A stretch of DNA of 7,746 nucleotides from Treponema sp. UBA4319 (GTDB lineage: Bacteria; Spirochaetota; Spirochaetia; Treponematales; Treponemataceae): NCBI GenBank assembly GCA_002393865.1, contig DGUD01000069.1, positions 1 through 7,746 on the forward strand, in the 5' to 3' direction. Of the stretch, positions 1-5,029 are shown in pieces; within the stretch, counting starts at the first letter, position 1; each line of letters starts with the position of its first letter. Under the pieces are notes generated by a model that was not told the DNA's origin, ran no database searches, and saw only the letters and a program-made list of their open reading frames with translations. The translations under genes and the position numbers were made by a program.

Positions 1-64
1 TTTAGAAAACTCGAATTTCGGGCTATATAGGGGGAAAGATGATTTGTGAATCACAGGAAAAACT

Positions 65-75
65 TTTTCAGATAA
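65..75 (+). repeat. TTTTCAGATAA motif, copy 1
   Basis: First of three exact copies of an 11-base motif (others at 129-139 and 2953-2963), all in the same orientation and all in non-coding DNA ahead of an operon. This copy is preceded by an A-tract (58-62), so A5, C, T5 and then CAGATAA follow one another. Copy 3 has a similar layout: ACAG, A5, a T-tract, then CAGATAA. The role is unknown; a regulator-binding site or promoter element is possible. Confidence 0.45.
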
Positions 76-103
76 GCAGTAATATCGCGGCTTTCCGCTA
101 GCC

Positions 104-165
104 GGCAGGGATCCGGTAGTACTGTCTGTTTTCAGATAAAATACAGCTCGTACTGGAGCCCTGCC
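104..165 (+). promoter_or_regulatory. Long imperfect hairpin upstream of purB
   Basis: Bases 104-110 (GGCAGGG) pair perfectly with 159-165 (CCCTGCC). After one A/G mismatch, 112-118 pair with 151-157 with a single G-U wobble. After a small internal loop, CTGT (122-125) pairs with ACAG (143-146), and CTG-TTTT-CAG (126-135) can form the tip. This gives about 21 pairs in 62 bases. No T-run follows, so it does not look like an intrinsic terminator. The only Shine-Dalgarno-like GGAG ahead of the alternative purB start (GTG at 169) lies at 155-158, inside the 3' arm, so the fold could hide a ribosome site. It matches no riboswitch class I can recall. The pairing is seen directly; the regulatory role is inferred. 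Confidence 0.45.
129..139 (+). repeat. TTTTCAGATAA motif, copy 2
   Basis: Second copy of the motif, located in the tip of the 104-165 hairpin. Similarity to copy 3 extends further: 129-145 and 2953-2969 agree at 16 of 17 positions. The embedded TAAAAT (137-142) resembles a sigma-70 -10 box, but I see no acceptable -35 box about 17 bases upstream, so it is not called as a promoter. Confidence 0.5.
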
Positions 166-187
166 ACCGTGCCCCGTGCGGGCGCAC

Positions 188-216
188 TTGATTTGTTTGC
201 GAATATACGCGATACT
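188..216 (+). promoter_or_regulatory. Weak candidate sigma-70 promoter for purB
   Basis: TTGATT (188-193) and GATACT (211-216) are separated by exactly 17 bases, each matching the sigma-70 consensus at 4 of 6 positions. Transcription would begin at or next to the ATG at 223, giving a leaderless message. That would agree with the absence of a Shine-Dalgarno sequence before this ATG. The match is weak enough to be chance. A second weak pair is TTTAGA (1-6) with TATATA (24-29), also 17 bases apart. Confidence 0.22.
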
Positions 217-222
217 GGCAGC

Positions 223-1659
223 ATGGAAACACGTAGCATTTTCGGGAACCTTTCCCCCATAGATCACAGATATGCGCTGTCGGAGGCCGATGTATTCGCC
301 GGTCTTTCAAAATATATCTCGGAAGAGGCCAGCATCCGCAGCTGCGCGACATGCGAGGCCGCGCTGGTAAAGGCGCATCTCAAGCTCCGCGGGCAGCTGA
401 CGGACGGGATGGCTGCCGAGCTTGACCGCGTTGCCGCAGCGATAGACCCGGAGGAAGTCTACCGGGAGGAAGAGAAGACGCGGCACAATATCCGCGCCTT
501 GGTCAATGTCATGAAGACAAAGGTTCCTGCGGACGTGGGGCCGCTGGTGCACCTCGGTGCGACGAGCGTGGATATCCTTGACACGGCGCTTTCCTGCCGC
601 ATGCGGGACGTTACGCAGCATGTCGTGCTGCCAGAGCTCATCGCGTTGGAAAAGGCGCTGTGCGCCATCGCCGACCGTGAGGCGGAGACGCCGCAGGTTG
701 GCCGCACGCACGGGCAGCATGCGGTGCCGATTACCTTCGGCTGGTCTGTCGCGGAATTCGTGAGCCGCCTCGGTAAGTCCATCCTGCGCATCGACGAGCT
801 GAGCCGCCAGCTCAAGGGTAAGCTTGCTGGGCCGGTCGGCTCGTACAACGGGCCGAGCATGATTGTCAGGGATCCCGAAGAGCTGGAGCGCACCTATGTG
901 GGCTTCTTGGGGCTGGAGCCGAGCGAGTATTCCAACCAGCTGGTCGAGCCGGAATATCTGCTGCGCCTGCTTCTGGAGATGAACGTCGCCTTCGGTGTGA
1001 TAGCCAATCTTGCCGATGACCTGCGGAACCTCCAGCGGAGCGAAATCGGCGAGGTCTTTGAGTATTTCTCTTCCACGCAGGTCGGATCCTCCACCATGCC
1101 GCAGAAGCGCAATCCGTGGAACAGCGAGCACGTGAAGTCCTTGTGGAAGGCGATGAGCCCGCGCGTCCTTACGTTCTATATGGATCAGATTTCCGAGCAT
1201 CAGCGTGACCTGACCAATAGCGCCAGCCAGCGCTTTATCGCGGACTACGTGTCAGGCTTTGCGATGGCGGTCGCCCGCATGAAGAGCGTTGTCTCCGGGC
1301 TGCAGGCTGACCGCGAGAGCATGGCCAGGAATCTGGAGAACGCGGGCGGCAAAGTCAGGGGTGGTGTGCTTGCGGAGCCTGCCTACATTCTCTTGGGAGA
1401 GGCTGGCGTGAACGACGGTCACGAGGTTATCCGCAAGATTACGCTTGAGGCCGAGCAGTCCGGTAAGACATTCTTTGAGGTGCTCAAGACCCACGGCGAC
1501 GCGTATGCAAAAATCACCGCGCAGCTGGAAAAGCTCGGCGTCGCGAACCCTGAGAGCTTCTTTGCTCATCCTGCGAACTATCACGGGCTTGCGGATGTAA
1601 AATCACGCCGCCTTGCGCAGAAATACGCTGCGCTCATGGACGGGCTTGAAGGAAAATAG
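223..1659 (+). CDS. purB: Adenylosuccinate lyase (PurB)
   Basis: Cytoplasmic enzyme of purine synthesis. It releases fumarate from SAICAR to give AICAR and from adenylosuccinate to give AMP. From the ATG at 223 it is 478 residues and belongs to the fumarase/aspartase superfamily. The superfamily signature GSSTMPQKRNP is at residues 288-298 and carries the mobile-loop catalytic serine. GRTHGQHA (160-167) contains the likely general-acid histidine (His163), and HLGATSVD (110-117) and TRHNI (86-90) match other conserved substrate-site regions. The frame stays open to a GTG at 169, which would add 18 residues. I prefer ATG 223 because METRSIFGNLSPIDHRY looks like a normal PurB N-terminus, although GGAG at 155-158 favours the GTG. 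The oxidoreductase gene follows after 24 bases and is probably co-transcribed. The family call is very secure; the start is not. Confidence 0.95.
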   Translation: METRSIFGNLSPIDHRYALSEADVFAGLSKYISEEASIRSCATCEAALVKAHLKLRGQLTDGMAAELDRVAAAIDPEEVYREEEKTRHNIRALVNVMKTKVPADVGPLVHLGATSVDILDTALSCRMRDVTQHVVLPELIALEKALCAIADREAETPQVGRTHGQHAVPITFGWSVAEFVSRLGKSILRIDELSRQLKGKLAGPVGSYNGPSMIVRDPEELERTYVGFLGLEPSEYSNQLVEPEYLLRLLLEMNVAFGVIANLADDLRNLQRSEIGEVFEYFSSTQVGSSTMPQKRNPWNSEHVKSLWKAMSPRVLTFYMDQISEHQRDLTNSASQRFIADYVSGFAMAVARMKSVVSGLQADRESMARNLENAGGKVRGGVLAEPAYILLGEAGVNDGHEVIRKITLEAEQSGKTFFEVLKTHGDAYAKITAQLEKLGVANPESFFAHPANYHGLADVKSRRLAQKYAALMDGLEGK

Positions 1660-1683
1660 CGGTTACGGGGGAAACGCATTTTT

Positions 1684-2862
1684 ATGGCAACGGCACGAAC
1701 TGTCTATACCGCCGCGCTGGTGGGCTGCGGGCGTATCGGGTATACCCTTGGCCTTGACCGGAAGCGCGAGCAGCCGGCAAGCCACACCATGGCGCTGAAT
1801 GCGAACCCCCGCATTGCCCTTGTCGCGGGCTGCGACAAGGATTATTCGAACCTGCAGGCATGGCACGAGGCGAACCGGAAGGCCAGCATCTACCATGACA
1901 GCGCGGATTTGTACGCCCGGCTGCGCACGGATATTATTACCGTGGCGGTGAACGAGGAGGCGCACAAACGGGAGGCGCTTGCCGCCATCAGTGCCACCCC
2001 CAAGCTTGTCATTCTGGAAAAGCCAGTCGCTGTCAATGTTGCCGAGGCGCTCGCAATCCAGCGGGCGGCGGAGAAGCAGGGCGTCTCCGTGCTGGTGAAC
2101 CACGAGCGGCGCTTTGCCGCGGATTATATCGCCGCAAAGGCCTATATGCCCCGGATTGGCGAGATTCAGTCCGTATCGGCGTCCTTGTATTCCGGGATGT
2201 GCGTGTATGACCCGGCGGAGGAGGCTTCCGGCGCGTATAGCCTCATACATGACGGCACACATCTGGTCGATGCGGTGCTCTTCTTTCTGGAGAAAGACGG
2301 AGAGCCGTCGTGCTCGGAATTCCGTCCTGCCGCCGCAGACGTGCCGGAGCAGGGGAGCCGCAAATCAGGGCTGCTGGGAGCCGCGCTCCGCTTTAAGGAG
2401 CAGTCCTTCCCCCGGCCTGCCGCGCAGCACGAGCGCTTGGTGAACACGCTGCTCCATGACCCGGTGCTGACCGGGGTGTTCCGGGACGAAAAAGGCTGCG
2501 TCCGACAGCTGAGCGCCTGTTATACGACTGCACAATGCCCTGATGTCCGCATCACTATCAGCGGCCGCTCCCGCTATTTCGGCTTTGAGATTGCCATAAA
2601 CGGAACCGAGGGGCGCATCTGCATCGGCAACGGCTACCTCAAATTCTACCAGAAGGGACCCTCTCCGCTGTATTCGGGCTTTAGTTCGCTGCTGCGCGAC
2701 AAGGCTGCGCGCCTGCCCAAAAAGACCTTGTTTTTTTCCAACATGGTGCAGAACGCCGTCGATTACCTTGACGGTACGGCTTCCCTCCGCTCTTCGCTCC
2801 AGAACGGCATCAATGCGCTGGCTGTGCTTGAGGAGATAAAGGCCTCCCTGCGGGCAGAATAA
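1684..2862 (+). CDS. Gfo/Idh/MocA-family oxidoreductase
   Basis: Predicted cytoplasmic NAD(P)-dependent dehydrogenase of 392 residues; members typically oxidise sugars, inositols or related polyols. The N-terminal Rossmann fold has the dinucleotide motif VGCGRIG (residues 13-19). LEKP (111-114) carries the family's catalytic lysine (Lys113). DGTHLVD (190-196) supplies the Asp and His expected near the substrate. FEIAINGTEGRI (301-312) matches the conserved strand and turn of the C-terminal beta-sheet domain. Residues about 203-275 fit the family poorly and may be a variable insertion. The ATG has GGGGGA at 1667-1672, 11 bases upstream. It lies 24 bases after purB and is followed by a terminator, so it is probably the last gene of that unit. 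The substrate cannot be read from the sequence, and the purB link does not by itself show a role in purine metabolism. Confidence 0.87.
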   Translation: MATARTVYTAALVGCGRIGYTLGLDRKREQPASHTMALNANPRIALVAGCDKDYSNLQAWHEANRKASIYHDSADLYARLRTDIITVAVNEEAHKREALAAISATPKLVILEKPVAVNVAEALAIQRAAEKQGVSVLVNHERRFAADYIAAKAYMPRIGEIQSVSASLYSGMCVYDPAEEASGAYSLIHDGTHLVDAVLFFLEKDGEPSCSEFRPAAADVPEQGSRKSGLLGAALRFKEQSFPRPAAQHERLVNTLLHDPVLTGVFRDEKGCVRQLSACYTTAQCPDVRITISGRSRYFGFEIAINGTEGRICIGNGYLKFYQKGPSPLYSGFSSLLRDKAARLPKKTLFFSNMVQNAVDYLDGTASLRSSLQNGINALAVLEEIKASLRAE

Positions 2863-2867
2863 GAGCG

Positions 2868-2896
2868 CGGCTTTCAGCCGTCCGGACGGATTTTTT
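2868..2896 (+). terminator. Intrinsic terminator after the oxidoreductase
   Basis: Six bases after the stop codon, CGGCT-TTC-AGCCG (2868-2880) forms a tight 5-bp hairpin. It overlaps the perfect palindrome CCGTCCGGACGG (2878-2889), and ATTTTTT follows (2890-2896). The GC-rich stem, the T-run and the position support termination of the purB unit. CGGACGGA (2883-2890) can instead pair with TCCGTCCG (2915-2922), so an alternative fold exists. Confidence 0.55.
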
Positions 2897-2952
2897 GAGG
2901 CGGCGCAAGCGCTTTCCGTCCGTCTCCAGACAATCTGACAGAAAAATGTTTT

Positions 2953-2963
2953 TTTTCAGATAA
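2953..2963 (+). repeat. TTTTCAGATAA motif, copy 3
   Basis: Third copy of the motif, inside an eight-T tract and about 33 bases upstream of the -35 box of the lolA-operon promoter. An upstream A-tract (2942-2946) and the local TCTG/CAGA pairing could form a weak AT-rich hairpin. The position suits an activator or UP-like element, but this is inference. Confidence 0.45.
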
Positions 2964-2995
2964 ATTACATTCCTTCTGCCGCATTTTTGCCGCTA

Positions 2996-3024
2996 TTGAC
3001 GATTCTGCTGTATTCTTCTATTAT
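2996..3024 (+). promoter_or_regulatory. Sigma-70 promoter of the lolA operon
   Basis: TTGACG (2996-3001) and TATTAT (3019-3024) each match the sigma-70 consensus at 5 of 6 positions and are separated by the optimal 17 bases. It is the best promoter match I found in the window. It lies after the previous unit's terminator and before lolA in an AT-richer stretch. The predicted start of transcription is near 3031. Confidence 0.62.
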
Positions 3025-3030
3025 ATACGG

Positions 3031-3244
3031 AACGGACGACGCTCTTTTATACGGGGTGTTCTTAAGGTCGTCTTGCAAAAAAAACGGTTCATGTGGTTCT
3101 TGATAGGAGCCCCGAAAAACGTGTGTTTTGGAAGGCAGCTCTGAACATCCGGAGCATCCTGTGAACATGGAGGCAGTCCCGGAGCGGGTCATGCTTTTGA
3201 GGCTGCCCTTGCTGAGAAGCATTTTGTGTGGAGCATTATCATAG
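3031..3244 (+). promoter_or_regulatory. Inferred long 5' leader of the lolA operon
   Basis: If the 2996-3024 promoter is used, about 214 bases are transcribed before the lolA-like start. Visible pairings are GACGAC (3035-3040) with GTCGTC (3067-3072); GGCAG (3172-3176) with CTGCC (3203-3207), enclosing CCCG-GAG-CGGG (3178-3188); and ATGCTT (3191-3196) with AAGCAT (3217-3222). The last two stems overlap and cannot fully form together. The ribosome site GGAG is at 3230-3233, just after them. No known riboswitch is recognised. An 85-codon minus-strand ORF (2965-3222) crosses this region but has no ribosome site. No other gene is seen in 2863-3244. Confidence 0.35.
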
Positions 3245-3910
3245 ATGAAAAAATTGCTGGCATCTGTATGTGTGTCGTTTTTGGCGCTTGCCGCCGCAGT
3301 CTCCCAGACCGTTCAGACTGCGGGCGAATTCTTTAAGTCGGTGAGCAGTTTTTACGGGACGATAAAAGATTACGAGGCAAATGTGTATATAACGATGGGC
3401 AAGTCTGGTTCCATGAGCGGCAAGCTGAGCTTTAAGCGCCCGGAGATGCTGCGCATAGACTGTATCCAGCCGAGCGATCAGGTTATCCTCTTTAACGGCG
3501 AGACGCTGACCGTCTATCTGCCCGGTTCTTCCGCCATCCTGCAGCAGTCCGTGAGCAGCACCGGCGTCAGGGCGGGAACCCCTGAGGGGCTTTCGCTGAT
3601 GAGCCGCTATTACACGGTTGCCTACGAGACGGGGCAGGATGCGGTGCCGCTGGAGGAGGGGAGCACCGAGATGGTGGTAAAGCTTATCCTGCGCCGCCGC
3701 TCTGCTTCCGAGCAATTTGTCAGGATAAACCTTTCTGTGGATCCCGCGACAAAGCTTATCCGCCGTCTGGTCGGCACTACGTCCGACGGGCGTGTCTATA
3801 CATTCGATTTTAAGGATTACAACCTGAACACCGGTATGGGAGACCAGCGTTTCCTGTACGATCCGCCGTCATCCGCAAACGTCTACAACAATTTCCTTTT
3901 TTCGGAGTGA
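3245..3910 (+). CDS. lolA: LolA-like periplasmic lipoprotein carrier
   Basis: Predicted periplasmic chaperone of 221 residues that would ferry lipoproteins from the inner to the outer membrane. The N-terminus is a signal peptide: MKK, a hydrophobic core (residues 4-18) and a likely cleavage near 18-20, with no lipobox cysteine. The LolA fold is supported by FKRPEMLRIDC (63-73), then VILFNGETLTVYLP (80-93), which matches the family's stretch in which a Gly-x-x-hydrophobic turn follows a strand. The C-terminal strand and FLYDPPSSANVY (203-214) also fit the usual F-x-x-x-P-P-x-x-A ending. GGAG at 3230-3233 is 11 bases before the ATG. It is the first gene of a four-gene operon, with the next ATG six bases after the stop. 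Spirochaete LolA proteins are divergent, so the client range is inferred. Confidence 0.83.
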   Translation: MKKLLASVCVSFLALAAAVSQTVQTAGEFFKSVSSFYGTIKDYEANVYITMGKSGSMSGKLSFKRPEMLRIDCIQPSDQVILFNGETLTVYLPGSSAILQQSVSSTGVRAGTPEGLSLMSRYYTVAYETGQDAVPLEEGSTEMVVKLILRRRSASEQFVRINLSVDPATKLIRRLVGTTSDGRVYTFDFKDYNLNTGMGDQRFLYDPPSSANVYNNFLFSE

Positions 3911-3916
3911 TGGCTC

Positions 3917-5029
3917 ATGGAAAGCTATGGTGAAAAATTAAAGCTCGCGCGCGAGGCAAAAAAGCTCACGGTGGAAGTCGTTGCCCGCGACACCTCCATT
4001 ACACGGCAGTACATCCAGGCCTTGGAGACCGAGGAGGAGATCGTGTTCCCCGGCGAGCCCTACCTTGTCGGATTCTTAAAAAATTACGCGGATTATCTTG
4101 GGCTTGATAGCGGGGATCTTATCCGTCTCTACCACTCGAAGCAGCTGCAGGAATCCCCCGTACCGGCGGAGCTGCTGCTGAAAGAAAAACCGAAATTCCT
4201 TATGCCGCTCATCGTCGTGCTTTCGGCGGCGGCGGTGGCGGGGCTGAGCTGCTTCCTCTACTTCGGCGTGTTCAAAGTGCCGCAGATGCGCGAGGAAAAA
4301 GCCAAGGTCATTGCGGATACGACCCGCATCCACCAGTATTCCTTTGATGGCACGACGCAGAATGTCCGCCTGTACAAGGGCGACCAGATTCTGCTGCCGC
4401 AGGAGTCCGGCAGCAACGTGGTGCTGACGGTGGCCGATACGCTGGCGGCGCTCTCTATTCTGACGCCGGCCGGTACGCAGGTCATCGATCTGAGCGAGGA
4501 GCGGGCGCTGGATGTGGACGGCGACGGGGATTCTGAGATTATCCTCTATGTGAGCGACGTAAGCCCGACGGATGCGAGTCGAGGCGCCGAGGTGCGCATG
4601 CTGCTCAAAAGCGCCGCTGACGGCGATGTCTCCTTGGCGTACGCGTCCGGAACATCAGAGCTGCGGCCGGATGATATTCCGGTTGTCGCCGGGGATGCAA
4701 AGATGCCTGTCATCATCGAGGATACCCGCGCCTATCCCTTTACTCTCAATATCTCGTTCCGCGGGCAGTGTCTGTTCCGCTACCGCTCGGACAACAAGGA
4801 TGTGGTGGAGGACTTCTATCATAGCGGCGATATCATAAACGTGACGTCGAACAACCGTTTCCGTCTGTGGGCGAGCAATATAAACACGGTGAAGATTCAG
4901 GTGATTGCCGGCCTTTCTACGAAAGACCTTGAGACGGGCACGGCCGGTGCCGTTTCCGTTGAGGACATAAAGTGGATACGCGATCCAAAGAACGGCTTGT
5001 ACCGTCTGGTGGTGGACGAACTTGACTGA
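3917..5029 (+). CDS. RodZ-like HTH membrane protein
   Basis: Bitopic inner-membrane protein of 370 residues with RodZ architecture. Residues 5-66 form the cytoplasmic helix-turn-helix (HTH_25) domain, with LKLAREAKKLTVEVVA, YIQALE and GFLKNYADYLGLD matching the family. A single membrane helix spans about 94-117. The rest is extracytoplasmic, and about 272-331 resembles the C-terminal beta domain (DUF4115), including FRLWASNINTVKIQV. RodZ links MreB to the wall-synthesis machinery, so a role in cell shape is likely but inferred. Residues 199-205 (DVDGDGD) look like a calcium-binding loop, not typical of RodZ as I know it. The ATG uses GGAG at 3904-3907, which lies within the end of lolA, suggesting coupling. 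Its last 8 bases overlap rimO. Confidence 0.8.
   Translation: MESYGEKLKLAREAKKLTVEVVARDTSITRQYIQALETEEEIVFPGEPYLVGFLKNYADYLGLDSGDLIRLYHSKQLQESPVPAELLLKEKPKFLMPLIVVLSAAAVAGLSCFLYFGVFKVPQMREEKAKVIADTTRIHQYSFDGTTQNVRLYKGDQILLPQESGSNVVLTVADTLAALSILTPAGTQVIDLSEERALDVDGDGDSEIILYVSDVSPTDASRGAEVRMLLKSAADGDVSLAYASGTSELRPDDIPVVAGDAKMPVIIEDTRAYPFTLNISFRGQCLFRYRSDNKDVVEDFYHSGDIINVTSNNRFRLWASNINTVKIQVIAGLSTKDLETGTAGAVSVEDIKWIRDPKNGLYRLVVDELD

Noticed and set aside
137..142. TAAAAT as a -10 box inside motif copy 2
   Set aside because: No -35-like hexamer lies 16-18 bases upstream; the corresponding bases read CCGGTAG. The TCAGATAA sequence also resembles a flagellar sigma-28 -10 box, but TAAA is missing at the expected -35 position.
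307..1200. 297-codon open frame on the minus strand inside purB
   Set aside because: It is antisense to a clear, full-length PurB, resembles no family I recognise, is Arg/Leu-rich as expected from the reverse of GC-rich codons, and has no ribosome site.
1663..2262. 199-codon minus-strand frame across the oxidoreductase gene
   Set aside because: It is a shadow of the Gfo/Idh/MocA gene in a GC-rich region, with no start signal and no recognisable motif.
3112..3131. CCGAAAA/TTTTGG pairing in the lolA leader
   Set aside because: It has a bulge, is short and AT-rich, and has no T-run, so it is too weak to call as a terminator or separate structure.
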